This document shows positions 29,884-54,500 of a DNA stretch of 64,000 nt, one piece after another (positions within the stretch are counted from its first letter, which is position 1; each line of letters opens with the position of its first letter). Both the position numbers and the translations under genes were made by a program. A model generated the notes under the pieces. That model was not told the DNA's origin. It was given only the letters and a program-made list of their open reading frames with translations, and did not search any database. Origin of the DNA: Lateolabrax maculatus (lineage: Eukaryota > Chordata > Actinopteri > Acropomatiformes > Lateolabracidae); NCBI GenBank assembly GCA_031216445.1, contig CM062201.1, forward strand, positions 7,496,501 to 7,560,500, written 5' to 3'.

Positions 29884-30850
29884 CCTATTTAAAAAGACAC
29901 AGACACAGAGGTGGGGGGGATGACAAGTTATATTTGTTTTCTTTGAACATTATAACATACCAAGGTTGTCATTTCAACCAGAACCACAACCAGTGTTCTG
30001 TGAAGCTGTATTCTGCCAGAGATAAACATCCCACCAGTCTTACCCTGAAGTAGAAGACATTATGCCATGATACATTGTATCTGATTCTCTAGTGCATAGT
30101 GACAACATTCAAAATATAGAGTAATATTAAGCAACGATTTGTTCCAGTGTAATCTAGGCTTGGCCCATGCTGCTATCTGCCGCTCTCCACGGTGTGTCTA
30201 GATGAACAGGAGGGCTAAACAGTAGAGCTAACTGACCCCTTAGAAGTGGTGTTTGGAGACTGCCTCCAACATAAAATAAGATAAGTCTTACATCGGTTTC
30301 TTTCACATTATATGGATGGTGTTTTATGGGATAACACGCTGTGTGGCCGACGCTGAACCAATATTAACAGCATTATGTTGACTTAATATTCCTTGTAACG
30401 TGATTACTGAAGCTAAATGACGGCACCGACTCGACAAGTCTCGTTATAAAGACAACTAACGTGTTAACAGTACTGACGTTAACTAGTAACTACGTACTCA
30501 CTAGCACTAAGTAACGTTACTTGTCAGGGAACATGAAGCTGAGATTATCGGAGTCGGGTTAGCTCTCAGGCGGACAGCTAACAACTAGCCTTCACCGGCC
30601 GGATATCAGCGCTGCTTACATAACAAATCACATCTTCCCGTCTCTCATCTCAGATGAACCAGCTGCAGAGCTGGACCTAAGTTACAGATGAAGCTTACCT
30701 TTAAAGCATGTTATCTATGATATAATTTTGTTTCGCTTTTTATTTGTTTGGCTCAGAAGAGAAATGTAGTATCGTCCGCTTTTGTTTACAACTGAGCTTC
30801 CGTATACGTATGTCCGTGTGCGTCACAACGTACGGGAGGGGGAATGGGCC
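29884..30850 (-). promoter_or_regulatory. otud3: probable otud3 leader intron, 5' UTR exon and promoter
   Basis: On the minus strand there is a strong donor TTTAAAG|GTAAGC at 30697-30699 and an acceptor AAATAG|GTTCC at 29884-29886. They would join a noncoding first exon (about 30699-30800) to the ATG exon. Upstream is a CpG-bearing block with CGTCAC and ACGTACG motifs (30790-30840). This is inference from splice signals; no transcript evidence is available. Confidence 0.45.
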
Positions 30851-33540
30851 AAACTGCTGAGGAAATTGCGTTGGGCTGAAGGCGGCAGCAGTTTTTATTT
30901 AATGAAAACAGAACGTCTGTGTCCACTACACCAGAGCAACTGAATAAGCACGACATGACACGTTTGAGAAAAGTAGTAATTGGTAGGACTTATGTAATGT
31001 TGATTAGTACTGGTGCACGATTCTGTGAACACACAGAGGTAATATGCAATCAGCAATCTAATCTAAATGTCCCATTGGATCAATGGAATATATTGGACCA
31101 CTGGCAAATATTATAAGGTATATCTCCAGCTCCATCTATCTACCTATCTATCTATCTGATAATTGTGACAAGTCAAAAGGCTCTGAGTCATTTTGTTTTG
31201 CAGACTGTGACTCAGGACAAAGTAGGAGGTTGAGTTGCAATTTTGAAAGAAATTTTGCTTCTGAAAATCACTCTACCTTCTGCTCTCCTTAACTCTTAGA
31301 AAATCTACTCACCACCAACTCCTTCGGATGACTCCACACAGTTGGTGAAAATACTGTGTGGGAGGAGTGGGCTGAGAAGCAATAAACAGGATGTTTGCAA
31401 TGTAAAAAGACCAGCAGACACACCGGGACAAAATAACATAGCCTCAAGACATAAAACTGCATCAGAAAACAGAACGAAGAAGTGAGACTATTTCATTTCC
31501 TGTACGTAGGAAAAAAAAGAATACAAATTTGGACCAAACCAGCTGGTGTAAAAAAAAAAAAAAAACAGGACATGGGTTACATCTGCAGAAGTAAGTTGGT
31601 ACGTAGTTTACTGTAGACTTCAGAGTGATGGCACTGTGAATGCGCAGATGTAATGGCCTGGAGGCTATCTATGCATTTGTGCATGTGGAGCAATCAGCAT
31701 CAGTCACATGAGAGGAACAGACGAGCAGACAGCCCATAGTCAGCCAAGCGTGGACAACATATCATTTATAGTGTATCTATGTACATGTGCAGTATGTTGT
31801 GTGTGTGTGTGTGTGGGGGGGGGGTCAGTCCAACAGAGCACATCAAACCATTATGCCATAGGAAGTTCCTTTTAAAAAAAATACATTTCAGGCTAAAATA
31901 GTACATTATGTCAAAGAAAGTCAATTTCGGCTGATTTCACAATGATATATTAACGACTGATGCTCTATTATTTTTTGTTTTTTTAAACTTACAATCATCA
32001 TTGTCAGCTTCACTGACATGCTCAAGTGTTTTCTGATACGACACATGATTATTTGTATGGATAATAGCTGCAAAACAGACATAGGCCACCTCTTGGCCCT
32101 GAGCTAATATCCAATATGAGGAAATATCTTGGTACAGGGAGAAATATGAGATTCTTCTAGTGGTGAAAACTAGATTCTGCCAAACTGCTCAACACATACA
32201 GAATATATTTTATTGCATTTTTTTATTGGTGATCCACCAGAGGTGGACAAATGACTGACCCTTTAAAGACTTTAAGCAACAATAATTTGATTCCTGATGC
32301 CCTTGAAATGTTAATAATTTTGCTGTTTTCAATGTATGCATGATTGGTCAACAAACTCTGTTAACCGTCATTCAACTCGCGATTGTTGAGCTTTCAAGTC
32401 CTTTTTACTATTAAATGTTTACATTACCCCCGTTCTACCCCCTGTAGATTTTAATAAGAGTCTGCCACGCTGGTGACCAGCTTGGCCGTGTTTCTTCACT
32501 GGGGGAGGTCGAAATGAAGTAACACCATGCAGCGGAGTGCCTGTGGGTGACAACAGCAGATGTTTATTTTAAGTTGGTACCAGCAAAAAGCACTTCATAA
32601 AAAAATACCTTAAGATTGGTTATTGATTGTTTTTTCACAGTTTTTTCTAATTTAGTAGTAAGAACAACATGTATGTAAAATGTTATGGTTTATACAACAA
32701 TTTAGAAAACGTGTTCCACTAAAGCAGATGGTAAATGCAGGCGGCTGTATGGTCGCTGTCTGTGGTCCTGAAATAGTGTTTATCACTGTTCTTTATAGTT
32801 GTAAAAAAAAACACACATTTACTGTTGATGGCTACTGATGGCCTAGATTTGACCCTTTTCTCCTCAGGTTCACTTTTTATTGGATGGTTTGCAGTTTGGT
32901 CTGAATAAATAATTGTTATATGAAGCTTGAGGGGATAATAGATATGTATGACTGGGTTTTTAGTGTCCAAAAGTTTACACGTCCATATTAGATATTGTAC
33001 TTTTTATACAGTGGCAAATTATGTTAGTCACTGCAAGTTTGGGATTTATGTTCGTTCTTTAACTGCTTAGTGAGAGGGAGCAGCTGTAGGGGTTATATTC
33101 CAAAAAAAAAAAAAAAAAAAACAGGTTCAGAGTGCAGAATTTGTATGATTTTTTTTCCCTTTTCTTGTATTTTGTGTATATTTTATCAGAGACTCACTTT
33201 GGACATTAAACATGCAAGATAGTAGGAGTAGAAACAGCAGGAATGGCGCAGAAGGAGGAAGTGAAGAGCTGCAATGTCTGGAAGAGAAATAGAAAGCAAG
33301 GGCGTTTGTTTGTATGCCTGTGTGTTTGCGTGTGTGTGTGCCTGTGTGTGTGTGTGTGTGTGTGTGTGAGTCCAAGTGGCGGTATTGAGGGGTAAAAGGG
33401 GGCTTAGCCTCTGGAGAAGACAGGAGGTTAAATCATCCTGAAGAGTGCCATTCTTGCAGCCCACTGTAGTGCATCTGCAGGTATCCACTATAAATAATGA
33501 GCCTATAGGCCGATGCCATAGAGGCAGTTTGCAGCCCCCC
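30851..33540. other. intergenic region between otud3 and tmem240
   Basis: No gene recognised. Simple sequence only: TATC tetranucleotides (31130-31160), A-runs at 31548-31566 and 33102-33121, (TG)n plus G-run at 31797-31825, and (GT)n at about 33326-33369. Confidence 0.6.
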
Positions 33541-34483
33541 CCTCATACCGCCCACCATACACTCTCTCTTTCTCCCTCCCGGCGCGCGCGCGCACGCACG
33601 CACGCGCACAGGAGGTGGGAGTGGATGCTCGTGTAGCCGCTGGAAGCCAGGATGGGATAATCATGCGTGTCTGGCTCCGGGCGTTGATGCAGCTGCCGTT
33701 GCGGGATCCGGACTGGACTCGGGGCGCAGGGTGGGTCTAGTTCCCGACCGGAGCTCCGCGGACCTGGCGTCGATGTTATCAGGCACTCAGAGAGAGACGA
33801 GGGCGACGACGGCCGCGAGAGGAGCCGCTGCAGCTGTCTGAGGCGCCCAGGTCGAGAGGAGTCGAGCCGATTCTCTGGTTTTTTTTTTTTTTTTTGTTCC
33901 GGCCGGCGGAGGACGGAGCTCGCCGGTGTTGAAGCGCAGCCCCGGCTTGGAATAACTTGGCGAGAGGAGGAGGGGGGGGGGAGAGAGAGAGAGAGAGAGG
34001 ATACCGAGGGAGCCCCTCCGCTTGTTTCCTTTTTGCTTTTTTAACCTGGGATAGAGGCAGGAAGGCGCCCGGGGAGGACGGATCACTTTGGCATCGGCAA
34101 TTAGGAGAGGACTGTCTCCTCGGAGCGAGCGGCAGCCGCATCCCGCCGACCGACCGACCGACCGACCGGCCCGGGGTTGGGGGGTGGGGGGTGGGGTGGG
34201 GGGGGACAGGGATACTTGGATGGAGAGGGCGCAGTGAGGGCTGAGAGAGAGCGGCTCGCCGTGTGTAGGAGGGCACGGAGGTGGTGGTGGTGGTGGTGGG
34301 GGGGGGCCGGGGGGTGGGAAAGGAGAGGACCGGGCAGGTTTGAAGGGACGGGGAGCCAGGAGCGGCGCGGCGGCTCCATGAGCGGCTCCTGCCGGGACAG
34401 AGCGCCCAGAGCCCAGCCGGAGCGTCTCCACCGCCGCGGGTAGAAGCCCGGGCCACAGGACGGCGGCCAGTTCGGAAGTTTTG
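33541..34483 (+). promoter_or_regulatory. tmem240: tmem240 promoter and 5' leader, GC-rich with G-quadruplex tracts
   Basis: About 0.9 kb of CpG-rich sequence: alternating CG/CA purine-pyrimidine run (33580-33609), GA run (33982-34000), five GACC repeats (34147-34168), and two long G-rich tracts (34173-34210 and 34278-34318) on the sense strand. Several upstream ATGs are followed by early stops. One 21-codon uORF runs 34378-34443 and ends 40 bases before the main ATG. The transcription start is not determined. Confidence 0.6.
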
Positions 34484-46905
<12,422 letters not shown>

Positions 46906-48060
46906 CTCTAAAAAACAAAATAACAAAAAAATATACCTAGACTCCCCTCCCCTAAAATTCCTTCCCTTATCTTCTTTCAAGTCCCTTATCCCCCTCCCAA
47001 ACTGCCCCTTGGCCAACTGTTGCCTCAGAGACCCTGGAAAACTGCCCTCCCACTGTTCATAACATGGCCCCCTTAAACCCCGGTGACAGGACTTTCGTAT
47101 GACTAAACCTGGCCCCTGTCAACACTAAAAAGATCCCAAAATTGAGCAAGATGACGATTATTTGTTGCCACTGAAATCGTGTCTTATGTCCATGTCCACC
47201 ATTGTGGGAGGAGGAAGAAAAAAAAACATTTTTAAGGGTGTTTTTTCTGTATAGAGACATTTTCTGTGTTCATTGTTAAACTTGGCATGCTCTTTTAGAA
47301 CAGGGTAAGATGTGGGCAGTGTATGGAACGGGGCGGCAAGATGGGTGTCAGAATATTTTTTTTCTCTATTGGGTGGGAGTGGGACTTTGTTGGTGTGGGG
47401 AGGGTTGAATGAGACTGGTGGGTGGGTGGGTTTTTGTGATGGTTAGATTGCAGCTTCTGTAAATAGTTCTAAAAATAGTAGATTGGGTGAGTGGGATTTA
47501 ACAGTCTTGAAAGGGGGGCACGTGGGGAGATTTTTGTGTGAGTTGTTTATCAGTAGAAAACCTAACGATGGACTGTGTGCGTAAAGATTATAGGAAGGGA
47601 ACACAAAGGCGAGTCTGTTTGAAAACTGGATGTGAAACCATGTGATTTCTGCTAAAAACACAGATTAATTAGCTTTGTTACTTAGTGAATTAACTGAATG
47701 TATTAATTTTTCCTGTAAATATGTGAGGGGGAGGGGAGCGTGTACGGTTGTGGTCGGGGTTCTCTTTGCTATATTATCATTCTTTAGTAGACACAGGAGG
47801 AGAAATAAATGCCAGCCAAGATGAGTCAGTTCAATACGCACACACACGCACATGCACACAGACACACATACCCCTCCATCTTCCCCACACTGTGCTCAAC
47901 AGCACAGTTCAATTTTCTTTATCCAATTCCCTCTCACTTATCAGGAGCAACCAGCCTATCAGCAGAGGGAACCCTCACCCAGCCCCCCCTCGTCCTCTCT
48001 GTCCAGACATTGCTGTTGTGAGGATGAAATGTCTGTTTTATTAAAAGTGCCATTGAAGCA
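46906..48060 (+). other. tmem240: tmem240 3' UTR
   Basis: Begins after TGA at 46903-46905. Two candidate poly(A) signals exist: AATAAA at 47804-47809 and ATTAAA at 48040-48045. The stretch 47280-47520 is G/T-rich. The end is uncertain. Confidence 0.5.
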
Positions 48061-49475
48061 CAACAGTGACCTCTGATGTTTGATTGTGTCATTCCAATCA
48101 TATGAGCGAAGATGAGAACATATTTTCATAGCGAGGGGTTATTTTAGAGCAGCAACAACAGACAGATTATACAGAGAGGTCCTGTGGACAACTTCAGTTC
48201 GGTTTATTATAATTCAAACAGAAATTTCAGAAGCACTGACTAACAACACTTCTGAAATGACTAACAATGCCAATGACATCCTGATGCAACTGGGAAAAGC
48301 CCTCCACTATTATCCACCGGCACGATACAACACATTCCAATGACAGTAAGGGCTTTTAAAATAATATATTCACTTTGGTTGGGTATTCTTTAGTAAATAC
48401 ATGTGTACCTGTTCAATCTGCATGTACAGTCCCAAATATTACCTGTCACAGGTATTCAAAATATAAACAGCTTAAACTAATGATAATTTTCATTATTGAT
48501 TAATCTCTAAAGTCCTTGTTTAATCCATAAAATGTGCATAAAAAAATTCTAGAGCATAAGCTGACATCTTTAAATCGTCTGTACCAGCAGTGTTAAAAAG
48601 CCAAGATATTAATATTATTGTGATATAAATTGAGACATGGCTAACATTACTAGAACCTGTGAATTTTTGGCCATTTGTGTTTGAAAAATGAACTATTCAA
48701 CTACTAATTGTTGCTGATTAATTTTTCCTCAATGCTGTCGAGTAATTGATTTGACAACTAATTATTTTAGCACCAATATTAACTTTATCAATGTTGCTAC
48801 ATTTTTGGGATTCTGCACATGTGCAAGAAAGGTCACACAGATACCTGGATTTAATGCACCGTGTTTGTGAAACATCTGTATGGCAGTTGAAGACAAACAA
48901 ATCTCAAACAGGTATAAACTGTGGTTTACGAGGAAGCTGGGTTATTGTGGACCTAGTGTCACATTATCAGACCTACAGACTATCTCCAAACTACATTTAA
49001 ATAAGGGTCTGGCAGAACATTTCATCATTCTATGAAAGGTGAAAAAAAAACTATTTGTCAGGGGCAGGTCCCAACTACACCAGCACTCTTGCTAAGAAGT
49101 GCCAGGGAAGAAATGTTCTCAATGTAAATTTAGCAGACGTGTAATGGAACTCTTGCCAGAGCTGGTCAGTAAACATGTGAAAATATCCCTTTTAGAGGAA
49201 TAGACAGTCACAGACTTTGAAAATGACGACGACGACCAGAAGAGAAAAAGGAAGAAAGCACAAGTCACACAATCTCAGTGGTAAACACATCCTTTTACTT
49301 ACTTGCCATAATCAAACTATTACTTAATCTTGGCATTCACAGTAAACGAATTACAGACATTGGGATAGAAAAGCAGACAGAATTCAAGGTGAATGTTTCA
49401 GACTTCAGACTCAAGTGTTTAAGAATTACAACAACTTTTCATTCACAATAGCATTTCATCAGAAATTCCAAGTGA
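48061..49475. other. tmem240-atad3 intergenic region including atad3 3' UTR
   Basis: About 1.4 kb between two genes that converge tail to tail. No exon and no canonical AATAAA for atad3 was identified; an AGTAAA variant lies at about 49293-49298 on the minus strand. Confidence 0.5.
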
Positions 49476-51563
49476 TCATTTTGTTGGACTAGACTTGTCT
49501 TGTGGTTTGTCGCTGTCATCTCCACTCTGTTTGCTTGAAAGAGGCTTCTCAGTTTGACTGGGTCCAGCTTCTTCAGTGCTGGGAGTCTGAGGGGCAGCTG
49601 ACTTCTCAGTGGTTGGCCTCTCAAGTTTCTCAGACTGTTCTGACACAACAGATGGCTCTGTATCAGCCTTGGTTTCTATGCTGGGAACAGCTATTGAGTT
49701 TGTCTCTACAGTCTCTACCTCCTCTGCAGCCTTTGTTGTTTTGGCCTCAGCTGCCTTGGCAGCAACCTCAGTAGTCTCGGGCAGTTTCACATCTTCTGTA
49801 GCCACAGTGTCAACCTCCTTGATTGTATAGACCTCTGCTTCCTTGAGAACTTCTGCTTCCTTGGCAACTTCTGACGGGATCACCTCCACTTCCTTGGCAA
49901 CTTCTGGCGGGATCACCTCCGCTTCCTTGGCAACTTCTGGCGGGATCACCTCCGCTTCCTTGGCAACTTCTGGCGGGATCACCTCCGCTTCCTTGGCAAC
50001 TTCTGGCGGGATCACCTCCGCTTCCTTGGCAACTTCTGGCGGGATCACCTCCGCTTCCTTGGCAACTTCTGGCGGGATCACCTCCGCTTCCTTGGCAACT
50101 TCTGGCGGGATCACCTCCGCTTCCTTGGCAACTTCTGGCGGGATCACCTCCGCTTCCTTGGCAACTTCTGACGGGATCACTTCCGCTTCCTTGGGAACTT
50201 CTGACGGGACCTTTATAGTTAAAGGGTCTTTCACAACCTCTGTGACCAAAGTCTGGTCCTCAGCAGTAAACTCAATAGCAGTAGTCTGAGGTTCCTTAGG
50301 TTCCTCTGAAGCTGTGACTTCAGTTTCAACTGCAAACTCTGTTGGGATGGCTTCAGCTTCCTTGGTAGCGGTCTCAGTCATCGCGGGTTCAACCTCCTTA
50401 ACAACCTCTGTAGCAATACTCTCGAATTCCTTGACCACATCGGTCACAACCACTTCAACCTCTTTAGCAATCTCTGTAGCAGAAACTGAGTCTGAAACAT
50501 CAACCTCATTTGTGTCCTTGACAACATCACTTTCTGCTGCTTCTACCTCCTTGGTGACTACCGCCTCCATCTCCTCAGTAATGGTTGCTATGGCATCAGC
50601 CACTTTGGCCACATCAGTTGCTATTGCCTCAGCCCCTTGTACAATGTTTGCCAGGGACTCAGTCACTTGAGCTACATTGTTTGCAATTTCCTCCGCAACC
50701 TTTGCAGCATCAGTTACAACTTCTTCAGCAGCCTTAGTGGCTTCAGTTTCTGCACCATCAACAGGCATGGCTTCTGACTCAGTTACCTGGACAACAGTCT
50801 CCTGAGAAACTCCGACTACTGTAGCCCCTGGCTCCTGGACAACATTAGAGACAAGAGCCTCTAATTCCTTCTCCTGAACAACAGCAGAGACTGTTGTTTC
50901 CAAGTGTGCTACAACATCCTTTTCCTCCTTGACTACTTCGGTGGGCTCAGTCCCTTGCGTAGCTACATCAGAAGTTGGCTCTTCTTTACTCACAGCAGCA
51001 GTTTCTTGGACAGTGGACGCTGGTATATCTTCAGCCTCTTTAACCTCAGTTACAATATCCTTGACCTCAGGAACAACAGTGTCTGTAACCACAGCTGTGC
51101 CTAGAACTTCCTCTGTCAGGTCTTTGATGGCCTCAACCTCCTGCACCAACGGGGCAGCAGTAGCTGTCTCAACAATGGTTTCAACAGTTCCTACAGTTGT
51201 CCCAGCAACAACTTCACTTTCTTTAACCAAAGTGGCTGCCTCTTTGAGGATAACCTCTGCCTCCACCTCTGAAGGTAGAGTTGCTGCTTCTGCCTGGGCA
51301 GCATTGCTAACAACCTCAAGGAGTGGAAGGACTTGTTGCACAGTTGGGGTTATATCTTCGGATTGTGCAAGTGAAGCAGCTTCCTGGGCTGTGATTCCTG
51401 TAGCCATTTCCTTAGGGAGGAGTACGCCGACCTTGCCAACCCCCACACCTGCTTCCATCAGCAGCCAGTCCATTTTCTGTGCATGCTGCTTGATGGCATC
51501 ATCAACTCTTGAGTCAATCATTGCTTCGGTCAAAACTCCATCTTCAGAAGAGTATGCAGCAGC
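49476..51563 (-). CDS. atad3: atad3 exon 16: end of ATPase core plus 650-residue acidic repeat extension
   Basis: The acceptor TTGTCAG|GCTGCTGCA continues the core as [20 protein letters not shown], the expected last ATAD3 exon. After about residue 585 the frame does not stop but runs to TGA at 49476-49478. The extension is dominated by Glu, Val, Ala, Thr and Lys, with no Cys or Trp and almost no aromatic residues. It has an 11-residue rhythm, an exact tandem array near its end (49839-50201), and a Ser/Thr/Pro/Glu/Lys-rich PEST-like tail ending DKSSPTK. An open frame of 696 codons cannot be chance in this AT-rich region. Origin unknown. Confidence 0.88.
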   Translation of the reverse strand, partial: AAAYSSEDGVLTEAMIDSRVDDAIKQHAQKMDWLLMEAGVGVGKVGVLLPKEMATGITAQEAASLAQSEDITPTVQQVLPLLEVVSNAAQAEAATLPSEVEAEVILKEAATLVKESEVVAGTTVGTVETIVETATAAPLVQEVEAIKDLTEEVLGTAVVTDTVVPEVKDIVTEVKEAEDIPASTVQETAAVSKEEPTSDVATQGTEPTEVVKEEKDVVAHLETTVSAVVQEKELEALVSNVVQEPGATVVGVSQETVVQVTESEAMPVDGAETEATKAAEEVVTDAAKVAEEIANNVAQVTESLANIVQGAEAIATDVAKVADAIATITEEMEAVVTKEVEAAESDVVKDTNEVDVSDSVSATEIAKEVEVVVTDVVKEFESIATEVVKEVEPAMTETATKEAEAIPTEFAVETEVTASEEPKEPQTTAIEFTAEDQTLVTEVVKDPLTIKVPSEVPKEAEVIPSEVAKEAEVIPPEVAKEAEVIPPEVAKEAEVIPPEVAKEAEVIPPEVAKEAEVIPPEVAKEAEVIPPEVAKEAEVIPPEVAKEAEVIPPEVAKEVEVIPSEVAKEAEVLKEAEVYTIKEVDTVATEDVKLPETTEVAAKAAEAKTTKAAEEVETVETNSIAVPSIETKADTEPSVVSEQSEKLERPTTEKSAAPQTPSTEEAGPSQTEKPLSSKQSGDDSDKPQDKSSPTK

Positions 51564-54500
51564 CTGACAAGAAAATACATTTAATAAAAAATAGGCTTTG
51601 AATTTTTATTGAAGCAGATTCATATTTTGTGTCAAGTTGTTTTTCTACTCACCTGCCAGGCCACGCCAAGTTTGGAGATTTCACGACCGGACATGCCTTC
51701 TGCTCGCTTTGCAATGTCTGTACACTTCAGGCCATAGTCGAACTGAGCCAACTTTAATCTCCTGTTGAGTTCAACCACAAGAGGTTTGTACAACAATTGA
51801 GCCATGAGCTTATTTCTCATCATTGATCATCCGTACATTTTACTGGTTTCAACTAACCAATGCACTCTGCAAGGCTTATGTATTACACTTCATGAGGACT
51901 TAAACAAAATTTCATAAAAGCAATAAGTAAAGACTCAGACACCACTTTGGTTTCAGGACTGAACACATTATATACACCATTATGCAACTTGAGTTAGCAA
52001 GGCGACCTCTGGGGACCAATGCTTTCCTTTGCGGTAGTAAATCCCCTCTGCTACGGAGCAGCAACAGTAGCTGTTATTGAAATACAATAAGTGTACTCAC
52101 TGTCTCCCTGTAGTAGCAGGACCCAGCACAAATTTGTCGAAATACAGGCGCACCAATCTTTCCCTCTCATCCAGACCCGGTAACGCAAAGTTTACTATTT
52201 CATCAATGCGGTCATTAATGGCCCAGTCGAACTGTTCTGGCTGGTTACTCGCAAGCACCAGCATGAACCTGAGGAGAGAAAATTAGACTACTTAGACTCG
52301 GCCAGTGACCTTTTCATTCATAGCAATGACCTTTTCAAGCCCAGCCATGCACAATAAATGAATAACATAAGATACCAACTTGTTGCTCTGCTCCCCAGTG
52401 CGGTAGAGGAATGCATTTAGAGTGGCTCGGAGGTCCTCACTGATTTTCTCCTGCGATGCAAAAATCATGACTCATGAATATATGATTAAAACACAGGGCA
52501 TCATCACCATGCATACGGCACTGCAGCTGAACTCACTGTGGCTCGCTTACGCAGGAATGCATCGGCTTCATCGACAAAAAGCAAGACGCTGCAGAGAATC
52601 AGAGGACATCAAAGAGAATGAGCTTAAAGCCATAATTTCTTTTTAAAGGCCTTTAATAGAATTAGTCGATAGAATAACAGTAGCTCTATATGCAGGACAA
52701 CATAGAGTCTACACGAGAGTCAGAGTCAATATTTAACAGCTGATACATATTATAGTATTAATTCATTGAGTGTTAATGGAGAAATTTAAAGTGCCCTACC
52801 CTCGGCCGCTGGTGCTTGCCCAGTCAAACACCTTGTGCATGGCAGTGACTCCATCGCGCCCCATGGGTGCCACGTCCCCACCTGTCATGATGGCATAGTC
52901 CATCCCTGAATGGAGAGCCAGTTTCTGAAAGGTAATGGAAAGAGGTTTGTTCAAAAAGGAACAGACAGGCAAAGAAGAAAAATACATATGCACTCAACCA
53001 TCTTAAATATATTAAGTAACAAGCTAAGTATATATAATATATACTGTTGTACAACTGAACTGTATCTTTAACATATGAATCCAACTTATTTTTATGTACA
53101 ACATGTATATGAACATAAAAAAAAAAGATCTGTAAGATCTTTAACGTTTTGTGATGACATTTTTCATAATTAGTCAGTGCCGTGGTACTTTTTGTGTTCA
53201 GCCATCTCTGCTTATTTTAACAATCCAGTTATTTTTTCTATGGATTCAAAACAAACCAGAATAATGTAACGCGTTACAACCCAGGCATACCTTGGCAAAG
53301 AGTGTTTTTCCAGTTCCAGGGGGTCCATACATCAGGATGTTTCTGTACAATCCTCTGTTCTGCCTTGTGTTACGAGTGGCAATGGCAATGTCTCTCACTC
53401 GTTCCTCCAAAGCTGCCTGTGTGATCCAAAGCACAATGATACCATTCAGCACTTTTCACAAAGTCATAAAAAGAGTACATGAATGTTAAATTCATAAGAT
53501 ATCAATACAACAAAAACTATGAACAGTGAATGACTCACATTGAGCACCACGCCCTCTAAGGCATCCTGCGGTCTGCTTCTCAGACGCTTGGCTGTCTAAA
53601 AATGAAGATAATAGAGGGAATTGCATGGTTTTAGTACAAGTTATTTAAGAGTTAACAGCTAATCACAGGAATTATGTCTGAAATCTGAGTGCTTATAAAT
53701 AGACTCTTTTATAATGTAATCTAGTCAAACTATCATCTTAACACTTTATCACCAATGAGTGACTCTTGTGATCTGCTACAGACTAAATCACGTTCAGTTT
53801 TGTGTCTATTATACAGATTTCGGGGTAAAATCCTAAACTACTTGAAATATTCAGCACACGTCCATCCATTGTTTTTTTGGTGTCTGAGAAATGAAATGAA
53901 TGCGTTTTACACACTTCATTGGTATAACTGATAGCATGTTTGAAGTTTTTGCTATTTTCATTTTACATTCTAAAATGCTCCCGTATTCAGTCCATTCGGC
54001 AGGATTAACTGGTTCAGCTGCAGACAATACATGAATAAACAAATCCATTTAAACAATTTCTTGTCAGAAAATACATTTGATGCGCTACCAGCTGTTACAG
54101 GCTGATGTCGAAAACCTCAATTACAAGACTCTTATTAACAGTGGTTCTTAAAAACAACAAAATAATCCCTATGTAGAATGCATTTATTTACATCTGAAGC
54201 TGTGTCATTAAAATATACTATTTATATACAAACACACACACACACAACGAGCATGTATATCATTCTTGTGTAGATGATGTTAGTTGGATTTTATCAGCAG
54301 GCCACCAACCAACACAATAAACACCAGAAACATGAAAATTAAGATTTAGTTTGACCTTGATTGGGTGTTTGATGGCCTCTACAACCGTTAACCTGGAGGT
54401 TTCTCTGACCAGTGAGGGTTTGCCCAGACGAGCCTCTATGTAGCGCCCGGCCACCGCTGTGGCATTCCTGGAAGAATACACTCCAGCTGCCAACAGGGTC

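Noticed and set aside
49839..50201. CRISPR-like array
   Set aside because: The units are contiguous 33-bp coding repeats with no variable spacers, in a vertebrate exon.
49476..51533. The 685-codon frame as an independent intronless gene
   Set aside because: Its first residues continue the conserved ATAD3 C-terminus, a good acceptor at 51563 joins it in phase to exon 15, and the first Met is internal (VLTEAM).
49843..51567. Long plus-strand open frames (90-212 codons) opposite atad3 exon 16
   Set aside because: They are Thr/Ser-rich shadows produced by the Glu/Val/Ala codon bias and the 33-bp repeat of the minus-strand frame.
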